This document shows, one piece after another, positions 53,080 through 61,816 of a stretch of DNA of 64,000 nt (its first letter is position 1; each line of letters starts with the position of its first letter). The stretch is from positions 434,001 through 498,000 of the forward strand of contig NZ_RCCK01000010.1 in the NCBI RefSeq assembly GCF_003664035.1, read 5' to 3'. The stretch comes from Pedobacter alluvionis. GTDB taxonomy: Bacteria; Bacteroidota; Bacteroidia; Sphingobacteriales; Sphingobacteriaceae. The notes beneath the pieces were generated by a model that saw only the letters and a list, made by a program, of their open reading frames with translations, searched no databases and was not told the origin of the DNA. The position numbers and the translations under genes are program-made.

Positions 53080-54273
53080 ATGTTGCAGGCACTACTTAAT
53101 AAAACAAAAGGCGATAGATGGATCTGGCTGATCATCATCCTGCTTTCGCTTATATCTGTTATGGCGGTATACAGTGCAACAGGTACTTTGGCCTATAAAA
53201 AAGGAGAAGCCGTAGAAAAACTTTTGCTTACCAAACACTTAATTTTTGTGTTGATGGGTATTGGCATGATTTATATCGCCCACCTGCTGGATTACCGTTA
53301 TTACGCTGGTATTTCGAAGGTGCTAATGATTGTAACCATTCCTTTGCTGTTTTATACATTAATATTCGGAACGAATTTGAACGATGCTTCCAGATGGGTT
53401 AAAATACCCGTAATAGGATTAACCTTTCAAACTTCCGATTTGGCTAAACTCGCATTGATTACCTTTCTGGCCAGGATGCTCACTAAAAAGCAAGAAAATA
53501 TTAAAAATGTTAAAGAGTCATTTATACCAATTATGGGCTCGGTTTGTGTGGTGTTTGTTTTAATCGCACTGGCCAATCTATCTACAGCATTAATGCTGTT
53601 TGGTGTAAGTATATTGCTGTTAATTATTGGTAGGATTAGTATTAAGCAGATCGCAATTGTTTGTGCAGGCGGCTTCGTGTTGCTGTTGTTCGTTTTCTTT
53701 TTGGGACCAAGGAGAAAAACTTACATGTCGCGTATCAATACGTTTATGCATCCCGAAATGCAGCATTCAGACAAAACTTTCCAGGCAGATCAGGCAAAAA
53801 TTGCCCTAGCTACTGGTGGTGTTTTTGGTAAAGGACCAGGTAATAGTACACAACGCAATTTCCTACCACACCCGTATTCCGATTTTATTTTCGCCATTAT
53901 TATTGAAGAGTGGGGAACCGTGGGAGGAATTGTAATCATGATACTATACCTGGTGCTTTTATACCGATGTATCAAGATCGTAACCCGGGCGCCCAAGGCC
54001 TTCGGTGCGCTCCTGGCGGCCGGATTGAGTTTCAGTCTCACCATTCAGGCTTTCGCAAATATGGCGGTAGCTGTAGGACTGGGGCCGGTAACAGGGGTTC
54101 CGCTTCCATTGGTAAGCATGGGCGGTACATCGATGATTTTTACCAGTGTGGCCTTTGGTATTATTTTGAGCGTAAGCCGCGATGTAGAAGAAAACGCAAG
54201 TGCATCTACAAAAGAGGATAAAGAGAAAGTAAAAAATAAAGTGATTGTTGGAGAGATACCAGCATTTGGATAA
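53080..54273 (+). CDS. ftsW: Septal peptidoglycan polymerase FtsW (SEDS family)
   Basis: 397 residues with about ten membrane helices. The start at 53080 follows a strong ribosome site AGGAGG (53066-53071), unusual in this AT-rich genome. SEDS blocks seen: VMAVYSATGTLAYKKGEAVE, HLLDYRYYAGISKVLM, SRWVKIPVIGLTFQTSDLAK, ATGGVFGKGPGNSTQRNFLP then HPYSDFIFAIIIEEWG, and GPVTGVPLPLVSMGGTSMI. It polymerises glycan strands from lipid II with FtsI as partner. The C-terminal tail is Lys/Glu-rich. Confidence 0.97.
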   Translation: MLQALLNKTKGDRWIWLIIILLSLISVMAVYSATGTLAYKKGEAVEKLLLTKHLIFVLMGIGMIYIAHLLDYRYYAGISKVLMIVTIPLLFYTLIFGTNLNDASRWVKIPVIGLTFQTSDLAKLALITFLARMLTKKQENIKNVKESFIPIMGSVCVVFVLIALANLSTALMLFGVSILLLIIGRISIKQIAIVCAGGFVLLLFVFFLGPRRKTYMSRINTFMHPEMQHSDKTFQADQAKIALATGGVFGKGPGNSTQRNFLPHPYSDFIFAIIIEEWGTVGGIVIMILYLVLLYRCIKIVTRAPKAFGALLAAGLSFSLTIQAFANMAVAVGLGPVTGVPLPLVSMGGTSMIFTSVAFGIILSVSRDVEENASASTKEDKEKVKNKVIVGEIPAFG

Positions 54274-54282
54274 ATAAAGACA

Positions 54283-54315
54283 ACCACAAAGAAACAAAAG
54301 AACACAATAGCTACA
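54283..54315 (+). repeat. Left inverted-repeat end of the GxxExxY cassette
   Basis: ACCACAAA (54283-54290) begins three 9- to 10-nt units of form NNACAAAAG / CACAATAG. The outer 8 bp are inverted exactly at 54808-54815. The inner ACAATAGCTA (54304-54313) is inverted exactly at 54738-54747. The ATG follows at once. Confidence 0.65.
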
Positions 54316-54729
54316 ATGAAACCTAGTAAAACATATCTAACCGATTTAACTTATCAGGTCAATGGGGCTGCAATTGAAGTGCATAAGGCTCTTGGAGCTG
54401 GGTTGTTGGAAAGTACGTATCATAAATGCATGAAACATGAGCTAGTGCTGCGAGGGATTTCTTTTATGACGGAAATGCTTGTACCGGTAAATTATAAAGG
54501 ACTGGCTATAGATGCAAATTTGAGGTGTGATTTATTTATTGAAAATATATTGACGGTTGAATTAAAGTCTGTTGACAAATTAATGCCCATTCACGAAGCT
54601 CAAATTATTACTTATATGAAGCTATTAGGTTCTCCAAAGGGAATAATTTATAATTTCAATACAGTTAATTTATATAGTGAAGGACAAAAGACATACGTAA
54701 ACGATTTATTTAGACTATTACCTGAATAA
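54316..54729 (+). CDS. GxxExxY-family protein (PD-(D/E)xK nuclease-like)
   Basis: 137 residues. The namesake motif is GAGLLESTYHKC (G29, E32, Y35), preceded by AAIEVHKALG. A PD-(D/E)xK-type core can be drawn from D72 (RCDLFIEN) and E82-L-K84 (TVELKSVDKL), with HEAQIITYMKLLG after it. The family (TIGR04256/PF13366 type) is widespread, has no settled function, and often sits alone in odd intergenic places. Here it splits the otherwise continuous ftsW-murG order and is bracketed by nested inverted repeats. This suggests insertion as a unit rather than a division role. Confidence 0.9.
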   Translation: MKPSKTYLTDLTYQVNGAAIEVHKALGAGLLESTYHKCMKHELVLRGISFMTEMLVPVNYKGLAIDANLRCDLFIENILTVELKSVDKLMPIHEAQIITYMKLLGSPKGIIYNFNTVNLYSEGQKTYVNDLFRLLPE

Positions 54730-54737
54730 TCAAATAT

Positions 54738-54815
54738 TAGCTATTGTTCGTTTGGTGGGCAATATTTACAATAAAATAAAATATAACTTTTGTTCACTAT
54801 TGTGCCTTTTGTGGT
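54738..54815 (-). repeat. Right inverted-repeat end of the GxxExxY cassette
   Basis: TAGCTATTGT (54738-54747) is the exact inverse of the inner left repeat. CTTTTGTTCACTATTGTG (54787-54804) with the closing TTTGTGGT (54808-54815) is the inverted counterpart of the left outer units. Between the two lies AT-rich sequence with no gene. Confidence 0.6.
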
Positions 54816-54843
54816 GAAGTAGTTAGCATTAAAAACAATTAAA

Positions 54844-55968
54844 ATGAATAATTCCCCAAAAATTATCATATCAGGTGGTGGCACCGGTGGGCATATTTTT
54901 CCCGCCGTAGCCATAGCCAATGCGCTAAAACGCATGGTGCCAACCTGTGAAATCTTGTTTGTGGGTGCGCTAGGCCGAATGGAAATGGAAAAAGTTCCTG
55001 CAGCCGGATATAAAATTATAGGATTAAACATTAGTGGGATGCAACGCGGCTCGATTATTAAAAATCTGGTACTACCGTTCAAAGTAATCGGAAGTGTGCG
55101 TAAAGCTATGCAGATTATTAATGATTTTAAGCCCGATGTTGTAGTAGGTGTTGGTGGTTATGCTTCAGGACCATTATTGTATGCAGCTTCATTGAAGGGA
55201 ATTCCTTACCTCATCCAGGAACAGAATTCCTATGCAGGAATAACCAATAAGTGGTTAGGCAAAAAGGCTTCGAAAATCTGTGTCGCCTTTGATGACATGG
55301 ATCAGTTTTTTCCAGCTGATAGAATTTTGAAAACAGGAAATCCTGTTCGCCAGGAAGTGGTTGATATTAAAGGAAAACATTTTCAGGGTGCCGAATTGTT
55401 AAAGCTAGATCCATTGAAAAAGACCATTATGGTTACTGGTGGAAGTTTAGGCGCAGGCACACTGAATAAAGCGATTGAAAAACATTTACCCGATATCCTT
55501 GCACAAGATGTGCAGGTGATCTGGCAAACAGGTAAATATTACTATAAAGGAATTATTGAGAGATTGGGCTTAGACTATCACCCCAATGTTAGGATCCTTG
55601 AGTTTTTAAATAAAATGGATTTGGCTTATGCTGCAGCAGATGTAATTGTGAGCCGGGCAGGAGCGGGAACCATAGCAGAACTTTGTTTAATTAAGAAACC
55701 AGTGATTTTGGTGCCTTCGCCAAATGTAGCAGAAGACCATCAAACCAAAAACGCCATGGCCCTGGTTAAAAATGGAGCAGCAATATTAATTAACGACCGC
55801 TCTGCTGAAGATACCCTGGTTAAGGAAGCATTGGTATTGCTCACGAATAAAGAGCACTGCGAAACGCTAGCTCAAAACCTGGCTATGATGGCATTGCCAC
55901 AGGCAGATGAAATTATTGCGAATGAAGTATTGAAACTTATAAAGTTGAAAGTCCAAAGGGAGGAATAA
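54844..55968 (+). CDS. murG: UDP-GlcNAc:lipid I N-acetylglucosaminyltransferase MurG
   Basis: 374 residues. GT28 family motifs: IIISGGGTGGHIFPAVAIAN (first G-loop), GVGGYASGPLLYAASLKG, IQEQNSYAGITNKWLGKKA, IMVTGGSLGAGTLNKAIEKH (second G-loop) and VSRAGAGTIAELCLIKKPVI. It converts lipid I to lipid II on the cytoplasmic face. Length and order of parts are standard. It starts 114 bp after the inserted GxxExxY gene. Confidence 0.98.
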   Translation: MNNSPKIIISGGGTGGHIFPAVAIANALKRMVPTCEILFVGALGRMEMEKVPAAGYKIIGLNISGMQRGSIIKNLVLPFKVIGSVRKAMQIINDFKPDVVVGVGGYASGPLLYAASLKGIPYLIQEQNSYAGITNKWLGKKASKICVAFDDMDQFFPADRILKTGNPVRQEVVDIKGKHFQGAELLKLDPLKKTIMVTGGSLGAGTLNKAIEKHLPDILAQDVQVIWQTGKYYYKGIIERLGLDYHPNVRILEFLNKMDLAYAAADVIVSRAGAGTIAELCLIKKPVILVPSPNVAEDHQTKNAMALVKNGAAILINDRSAEDTLVKEALVLLTNKEHCETLAQNLAMMALPQADEIIANEVLKLIKLKVQREE

Positions 55969-56011
55969 GTAGTAAATAAAATAAAAAATATAACTGGAAG
56001 ATAGAGAGGAG

Positions 56012-56099
56012 GCTTTAAGCTTTGGTCTTTCGCTTCAAACTTAAAATAGAACGGTGGAAAGACAGCTTTAAGCTTTAGTCTTTCTGCTTTTAGCTAAAA
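56012..56099 (+). repeat. Heptamer-periodic tracts before murC (two copies)
   Basis: Copy 1 (56012-56046): GCTTTAA, GCTTTGG, TCTTTCG, CTTCAAA, CTTAAAA. Copy 2 (56065-56099): GCTTTAA, GCTTTAG, TCTTTCT, GCTTTTA, GCTAAAA. The two 35-nt blocks are related unit by unit and are 18 nt apart. The murC ATG follows the second at 56104. Confidence 0.75.
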
Positions 56100-56103
56100 A
56101 AAA

Positions 56104-57459
56104 ATGGAATTAAGTAAAATAAAAAGGGTTTTCTTTGTAGGTATCGGTGGTATCGGCATGAGTGCGCTTGCCCGTTATTTTGCTAAACGCGGACAGGTGG
56201 TTTGTGGTTACGATAAAACCAAAACTAAACTGACCGAAACCTTAACGAGTGAAGGCATTCTTATTACCTACCTGGATGAGGTATCTTCGTTGCCTGGTGA
56301 ATTTTTGGATCATCAGGATGATACCCTTATAGTTTATACACCAGCGATTCCGAAAGATTCAAAAATTTTAAACCATTTTATAAATAAAGGTTTTGCGCTT
56401 AAAAAACGTTCAGAAGTTTTAGGGATTATTAGTAAAGGAATGTTCTGTATTGCGGTTGCGGGTACACATGGCAAAACCACAACATCATCTATTGTTGCAC
56501 ATATTTTAAAGGATACCGGATACGATTGTACAGCTTTTTTAGGTGGAATAACCAGTAACTATAACAGTAATGTGCTTTTTGGGGAAAATAATGTGGTAGT
56601 GGTAGAGGCTGATGAATATGACCGTTCATTTCTTACGCTACACCCTGATGTAGCTGTTGTTACTTCTATGGATGCCGATCATTTGGACATTTACGGAGAT
56701 AAAAGTCACCTCGAAGAATCTTTCAGGTTATTTTCCGGGCAGCTCAAGGGTGAAGGTACACTTTATGCACATGAAGGATTGCCTTTGGAAAATAGCATCA
56801 GTTATGCTGCAAGTTCAACTGCTACAGCAAAGGCAGAAAATCTAAGGGTAGAAGGTTCGAAGTTTGTGTTCGATTATGCAGATGCCGAGCAGCGCATAAA
56901 AGATATCAGTTTAATGCTTCCCGGTAAGCACAATGTCGAAAATACAACGGTTGCCATTGCTATTGCGCTGCAATTGGGAATCGATGCAGAAAAGGTAAAA
57001 CAAGCGGTTGCCAATTTTAAAGGTGTTAAACGCCGCTTTGAATATATTGTGAATAATGCCAGTCAGATTTATATAGATGATTATGCACATCATCCTGAAG
57101 AACTGAGGGCTTGTTTTGATGCTGTGAGGCAATTGTATCCCGGTAAAAAATTAACGGTAATTTTTCAACCGCACTTATTCACGCGGACAAGAGATTTCGC
57201 AGATGAATTTGCAAAAGTTTTAAGCACTGTTGATGAATTAATGCTGCTGGAGATTTATCCGGCAAGAGAATTGCCGATTGAAGGGATAAATGCACAGTTT
57301 TTATTGGATAAAATTACTTTAGCAGAAAAAAAAATATGTGAAAAAGATTTTGTGGTTCAGCATGTTGAGCACACAAAACCTGAATTAATTTTAACAGTAG
57401 GCGCGGGAGATATTGATACGATTATCGAACCCCTTAAAAATACTTTGAACAATGCTTAA
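56104..57459 (+). CDS. murC: UDP-N-acetylmuramate:L-alanine ligase
   Basis: 451 residues. The N-terminal Rossmann motif is VFFVGIGGIGMSALARYFAK. The P-loop is IAVAGTHGKTTTSSIVAHIL. The central block EADEYDRSFLTLHPDVAVVT and the C-terminal YIDDYAHHPEELRACFDAVR are diagnostic of MurC. It adds the first amino acid of the stem peptide. The last 8 bp overlap the start of ftsQ. The adjoining ddl gene found in many dcw clusters is absent. Confidence 0.98.
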   Translation: MELSKIKRVFFVGIGGIGMSALARYFAKRGQVVCGYDKTKTKLTETLTSEGILITYLDEVSSLPGEFLDHQDDTLIVYTPAIPKDSKILNHFINKGFALKKRSEVLGIISKGMFCIAVAGTHGKTTTSSIVAHILKDTGYDCTAFLGGITSNYNSNVLFGENNVVVVEADEYDRSFLTLHPDVAVVTSMDADHLDIYGDKSHLEESFRLFSGQLKGEGTLYAHEGLPLENSISYAASSTATAKAENLRVEGSKFVFDYADAEQRIKDISLMLPGKHNVENTTVAIAIALQLGIDAEKVKQAVANFKGVKRRFEYIVNNASQIYIDDYAHHPEELRACFDAVRQLYPGKKLTVIFQPHLFTRTRDFADEFAKVLSTVDELMLLEIYPARELPIEGINAQFLLDKITLAEKKICEKDFVVQHVEHTKPELILTVGAGDIDTIIEPLKNTLNNA

Positions 57460-58672
57460 ACGGATAAACTGGAGCGCAATTTTTACTGGCTTTGCCTGGC
57501 TAATCAGCCTGGCAGGGGTGGTGGTGCTTTTGAGTTTTATCAATGTGAAGAAACAGACTGTTAAATGCACTGATGTTAAGATTCTGATTCCCGGAGCAGA
57601 TAATTTTATTGAGCGTGAAGAAATTGACGCTATTTTAAAAGAAGACCAGGGTGTGCTTTTAGGCCGTAACCTCGAAAATATCAATATTCATAAAATCGAG
57701 AAAAAACTGCAGTCTAACCCGTATATCGGATTTGCGAAAGTTTACGTTGATATGGATGGGGTGTTGCACATCGAAGTAAAACAGCGCCAGCCTATCCTTC
57801 GCATATTGAACGAGAACGGACAGGATTTTTATATTGATAACGATGGGTTGAAAATGCCTATTTCATCAAACTTTACCGCTAATGTGCTGGTGGCAACAGG
57901 TCATATTACTGAGGTTTTTGGTAGTCGCGTTGATAGTCTGCATACCCAGTTGGCACGAGATTTATATAAAACTGCCCAATACATTAAAAAAGATACGCTT
58001 TGGGATTCACAGATCGAACAGATTGTGGTTGATCAGAAAAACGATATTGAACTGATCCCGAGGGTCGGTAATCAACGGATTATTTTAGGTAATGCTGATT
58101 CGCTTGAGAAGAAAATGAAAAACCTGTTATTGTTTTATAAAAAAGCAATGCCACAGGTAGGATGGGATACTTATAGAACGATCAACATTAAATATACCAA
58201 CCAGATTGTTTGCGAAAAAAGAGATTCGACAGGATTAGGAAAAAAAGCGAAAACAATTTCGGCGGCAGATAGTTTGAGGATACAACGAAGTGTGACCGAC
58301 TCATTAATCAAAAGTACAATTGTGGCGGAAATGGACGATCGCCCTGAGCCTGATCAACAGGAAAAAGAAGCACTTAAAAAAAGTGAAGTTCGAAAAGTTG
58401 AACCAAAAAAGGTTGAAGTAAAAAAAAACGAACCTAAAAAGGTAGAACCGAAAAAAACAACACCAGTTAAAACAGTAGTCAAAAAGCCGGCGGTTACGTC
58501 AGCCGCAAAACCAAAGGAAACTAAACCTGCGGATAAAAAAGATAAACCGAAGCAAACGGTAACAACACAGCCAAAGCCGGCAAAATCTGAGGCCCAATTA
58601 AAAAAAGAGAAAGCAGCAAGAGAAAAAGAAATCAGGGCCTTAGAAAAACAGTATAAAACTCAGCAAAATTAA
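57452..58672 (+). CDS. ftsQ: FtsQ-like division protein with long Lys/Pro-rich tail
   Basis: 406 residues. One membrane helix in IFTGFAWLISLAGVVVLLSF is followed by a POTRA-type part (VKILIPGADNFIEREEIDAI, KIEKKLQSNPYIGFAKVYV) and a beta domain with VEVKQRQPILRIL-like sequence (IEVKQRQPILRILNENGQDF). The FtsQ fold ends near residue 265. The last 105 residues or so are low complexity, rich in Lys, Pro, Glu and Thr, with four near-repeats of K-[VN]-E-[PV]-K. The tail would lie in the periplasm. It overlaps murC by 8 bp and stops 5 bp before ftsA. Confidence 0.9.
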   Translation: MLKRINWSAIFTGFAWLISLAGVVVLLSFINVKKQTVKCTDVKILIPGADNFIEREEIDAILKEDQGVLLGRNLENINIHKIEKKLQSNPYIGFAKVYVDMDGVLHIEVKQRQPILRILNENGQDFYIDNDGLKMPISSNFTANVLVATGHITEVFGSRVDSLHTQLARDLYKTAQYIKKDTLWDSQIEQIVVDQKNDIELIPRVGNQRIILGNADSLEKKMKNLLLFYKKAMPQVGWDTYRTINIKYTNQIVCEKRDSTGLGKKAKTISAADSLRIQRSVTDSLIKSTIVAEMDDRPEPDQQEKEALKKSEVRKVEPKKVEVKKNEPKKVEPKKTTPVKTVVKKPAVTSAAKPKETKPADKKDKPKQTVTTQPKPAKSEAQLKKEKAAREKEIRALEKQYKTQQN

Positions 58673-58677
58673 CGAAT

Positions 58678-60036
58678 ATGGACAAGGCAAAATTTACCAG
58701 TCAGTCGCCCATCGTAGTAGGATTGGATATCGGTACTACAAAAATTTGTGTTATCGTTGGTCGTAGAACGCAACACGGTAAGATAGAAATCTTAGGAATA
58801 GGCAAGGCAGAATCGGCGGGAGTGACACGCGGAGTGGTTTCTAACATTCAAAAAACAGTGCAGGGTATTGCTCAGGCAGTTGAAGTAGCAAGCGGACAAT
58901 CCAATGTAGAAATACAAGTGGTAAATGTGGGTATTGCTGGTCAGCATATTAAGAGCTTACAGCACAGAGGGATTTTAACAAGAAGAGAATTAAACAACGA
59001 AATCGGTAAAAGGGATATTGATAAGTTGATTGATGATATGTTCAAGCTGGTAATGCCTCCGGGTGAGGAGATCATCCATGTATTGCCGCAAGAATTTACC
59101 ATCGATAATGAGCCAGGAATTAAAGATCCGATTGGTATGGCAGGGGTTCGCCTTGAAGCTAACTTCCATATCATTTCCGGTCAGGTTACAGCCGTAAAAA
59201 ACATTATCAAATGTGTAAATAATGCAGGTTTACAAACTCAGGATTTAATTCTTGAGCCATTAGCTTCTTCTGAATCGGTGTTGAGCGAGGAAGAAAAAGA
59301 AGCGGGCATTGCATTGGTTGATATTGGTGGTGGTACTACAGATATAGCCATTTTCCATGAAGGTATTATCCGTCACACAGCAGTTATCCCTTTCGGTGGC
59401 AATAGTGTTACAGAAGATATCAGAGAGGGTTGCTCTGTAATGCGTAACCAGGCCGAGTTGTTAAAAACACGCTTTGGTTCAGCATTGGCTGAGGAAAATA
59501 AAGAAAACGAAATCATTTGTGTTCCGGGATTACGTGGCCGCGAACCAAAAGAAATTTCGGTTAAAAACCTGGCTTACGTCATTCAGGCGCGTATGGAAGA
59601 AATTATCGAACACGTATATTACGAAATCAAATCTTCCGGATATGAGAAAAAGCTGATTGGTGGTATTGTGATTACAGGTGGTGGTGCTTTATTAAAACAC
59701 TTATCTCAGGCGGTTGAATATGTAACCGGTTTAGATTGCCGTATCGGTTATCCGAACGAGCATTTATCTAAATATGAAGACATGCCTAAAGCCATTTACG
59801 ACGATCTGAAAAGCCCGATGTATGCGACTAGTGTAGGTTTGCTGATCAAAGGAATCCAGAAAGCAGAAGAGTTAATTGAAGAAATGAAACAACCTGGTGT
59901 TTTTGTAGAAAAACCAAAAACAGCAAAAGAAAAAGAGAAGCGAGGACCTGGTTTGTTTGATAAATTACTGGCAAAAACAAAAACTTTCATTCAGGATGAT
60001 ATGAATGTGAGTGATGAAGATTACTTAAAAAGCTAA
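58678..60036 (+). CDS. ftsA: Cell division protein FtsA (actin-like)
   Basis: 452 residues. Actin-fold phosphate loops: IVVGLDIGTTKICVIVGRR and GIALVDIGGGTTDIAIFHEG. The adenosine loop is GGIVITGGGALLKHLSQAVE. The SHS2-type subdomain IC has HVLPQEFTIDNEPGIKDPIG. It links FtsZ filaments to the membrane and to FtsQLB/FtsN signals. The C-terminal part FVEKPKTAKEKEKRGPGLFD followed by KLLAKTKTFIQDD contains a likely membrane-targeting amphipathic helix. The end is extended by about 15 acidic residues. Confidence 0.97.
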   Translation: MDKAKFTSQSPIVVGLDIGTTKICVIVGRRTQHGKIEILGIGKAESAGVTRGVVSNIQKTVQGIAQAVEVASGQSNVEIQVVNVGIAGQHIKSLQHRGILTRRELNNEIGKRDIDKLIDDMFKLVMPPGEEIIHVLPQEFTIDNEPGIKDPIGMAGVRLEANFHIISGQVTAVKNIIKCVNNAGLQTQDLILEPLASSESVLSEEEKEAGIALVDIGGGTTDIAIFHEGIIRHTAVIPFGGNSVTEDIREGCSVMRNQAELLKTRFGSALAEENKENEIICVPGLRGREPKEISVKNLAYVIQARMEEIIEHVYYEIKSSGYEKKLIGGIVITGGGALLKHLSQAVEYVTGLDCRIGYPNEHLSKYEDMPKAIYDDLKSPMYATSVGLLIKGIQKAEELIEEMKQPGVFVEKPKTAKEKEKRGPGLFDKLLAKTKTFIQDDMNVSDEDYLKS

Positions 60037-60039
60037 AAC

Positions 60040-60086
60040 TTTTCCACAAAAGATGAGTTTTCCACATTATTAACAGTTGTGGAAAA
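60040..60086. promoter_or_regulatory. Three DnaA-box-like nonamers between ftsA and ftsZ
   Basis: TTTTCCACA occurs at 60040-60048 and 60058-60066, and in inverted form (TGTGGAAAA) at 60078-60086. It differs by one base from the TTATCCACA consensus. The second and third copies can also pair as a hairpin with an 11-nt loop. The sites fill the only gap between ftsA and ftsZ. Confidence 0.5.
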
Positions 60087-60165
60087 CGTCTGTTGAAAAA
60101 GTGTTAATATTACATTGAGTAATGAACAGAATTTAAAAATTTTTAAACAACTGATTCATAAAGAT

Positions 60166-61794
60166 ATGCAGTTCGAAATGTTAAAAGATAAGTCGTCAAT
60201 CATCAAGGTAATTGGTGTTGGGGGCGGTGGCGGCAACGCAGTGAACCATATGTACCTGTCAGGTATTACTGGTGTGGATTTTATTATTTGTAATACAGAT
60301 GCCCAGGCTTTGGAATCTAGTCCTATACCCAACAAGGTACAATTGGGCGCTAGTTTAACCGAAGGAATGGGAGCTGGTTCTATTCCTGAGGTTGGTAAAA
60401 ACTCAGCTATAGAAAATATAGATGATATTAAGGCCATGTTAGGTAGTACAACCAAAATGCTTTTTATTACAGCAGGAATGGGTGGTGGTACCGGAACAGG
60501 CGCTTCTCCTATCATTGCGAAAGCAGCTAAAGAACTTGACATTTTAACTGTTGCTATCATTACTACACCATTTTCTTTCGAAGGAAAAAGACGTAAACTG
60601 CAGGCCGACGAGGGAATGGAAGAGTTGAAGAAATATGTAGATTCGTACCTGGTGATTTCTAACGATCGGCTGCGCGAAATCTTCGGAAATTTAACTTTGG
60701 GTTCTGCCTTTGGCCAGGCCGACGATATTTTAACTACCGCTGCAAAGGGTATCGCAGAAATCATTACAGTTCCCGGTTATATCAACGTGGATTTTAAGGA
60801 TGTGCGTACCGTAATGAAAGATAGTGGCGTAGCCATTATGGGTAGCTTTGCCGCTGAGGGCGAAGACCGTGCCTTACAGGCAGTTGAAGGTGCTTTGGCT
60901 TCCCCGCTTTTAAAAGATAACGAAATCGAAGGTGCCCGTTATATTTTATTGAACATCAGCTCTGGTTTGCGTGAGGTAACCATGGATGAGGTTTCGATCA
61001 TTACCGACTATATTCAGGAGAAAGCTGGTTTATCAGCAGACTTAATATGGGGTAACTGTACCGACGAATCTTTAAGCGATAAACTTTCTGTAACCATTAT
61101 TGCAACAGGTTTCCAAACCTCTGAAGAGCGCGTACACGAAGAAAAAAATAAAAAGAAAATATCACTTTTAACACCAGAAGAAGCGCCGCTAGTTCGTCCC
61201 GTTGAACCAGTAAACTCTTTCATTCAACCTAAAACGCCATCTTATGAGCCTGTTTTAAAAACGAAGGAAGAAGTTTCGCAGGCAGATCTTTTCGGTGGTA
61301 TGTTTAATAAGCCGGAACCTCAAAAATTTCAGGAGCCGGAAAATAATGTGGTTCGCCATACTTTAATTGAAGAAGAATCTCAGGTTGAAGAAGCCAAAGA
61401 AACCGGATTTGAATTTGAAGTTAAATTAGCAGAAACCAACTATGTATTCGAAACGCCAGTAGCCCAGTCGGTACCTATGCCACAACCTGAGCCAGAAATC
61501 GAAATGCCGGTTGTTGGATTGGATGATGACAAAAGTGACGAATCAATGGAAGAGCAATTGAAAAAATCTAAAGAACGCATTTTACGTTTAAAAGATTTGA
61601 GCATGAAATTGCGTACAACCAATGGTTTACAGGAATTGGAAAACGAACCTGCTTACAAACGCAAGCAAATGCAGTTGCAACAAGTTCAGCATTCATCTGA
61701 ATCGCAGGTGAGCAGGTTTACTTTAAGTAACGACCAGGACGGTGGTACAGAGATCAGACCTAACAATTCTTTTCTGCACGATAACGTTGATTAA
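60166..61794 (+). CDS. ftsZ: Cell division GTPase FtsZ
   Basis: 542 residues from ATG 60166 (MQFEMLKDKSSIIKVIG); the frame is open back to TTG 60115, so a 559-residue form is possible. The GTPase part has IKVIGVGGGGGNAVNHMYLS, the tubulin signature AGMGGGTGTGASPIIAKAA and ITTPFSFEGKRRKLQADEGM, with the T7 loop NVDFKDVRTVMKDSGVAIMG. After about residue 330 comes a long Glu/Pro-rich linker of about 190 residues and a conserved-looking end with EPAYKRKQMQL and RPNNSFLHDN. Long linkers are normal in Bacteroidota. It polymerises at midcell to form the Z-ring. A terminator follows. Confidence 0.97.
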   Translation: MQFEMLKDKSSIIKVIGVGGGGGNAVNHMYLSGITGVDFIICNTDAQALESSPIPNKVQLGASLTEGMGAGSIPEVGKNSAIENIDDIKAMLGSTTKMLFITAGMGGGTGTGASPIIAKAAKELDILTVAIITTPFSFEGKRRKLQADEGMEELKKYVDSYLVISNDRLREIFGNLTLGSAFGQADDILTTAAKGIAEIITVPGYINVDFKDVRTVMKDSGVAIMGSFAAEGEDRALQAVEGALASPLLKDNEIEGARYILLNISSGLREVTMDEVSIITDYIQEKAGLSADLIWGNCTDESLSDKLSVTIIATGFQTSEERVHEEKNKKKISLLTPEEAPLVRPVEPVNSFIQPKTPSYEPVLKTKEEVSQADLFGGMFNKPEPQKFQEPENNVVRHTLIEEESQVEEAKETGFEFEVKLAETNYVFETPVAQSVPMPQPEPEIEMPVVGLDDDKSDESMEEQLKKSKERILRLKDLSMKLRTTNGLQELENEPAYKRKQMQLQQVQHSSESQVSRFTLSNDQDGGTEIRPNNSFLHDNVD

Positions 61795-61816
61795 AGCAAA
61801 CCAAATATAATTATAG

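Noticed and set aside
53910..54305. Several frames of 80-110 codons on both strands within ftsW
   Set aside because: They lie inside the conserved C-terminal half of ftsW, whose motifs (GPVTGVPLPLVSMGG) prove the annotated frame.
60156..60764. 202-codon open frame on the minus strand opposite ftsZ
   Set aside because: It is an antisense shadow of the conserved FtsZ GTPase domain. Its residues mirror that codon pattern and match no known protein type.
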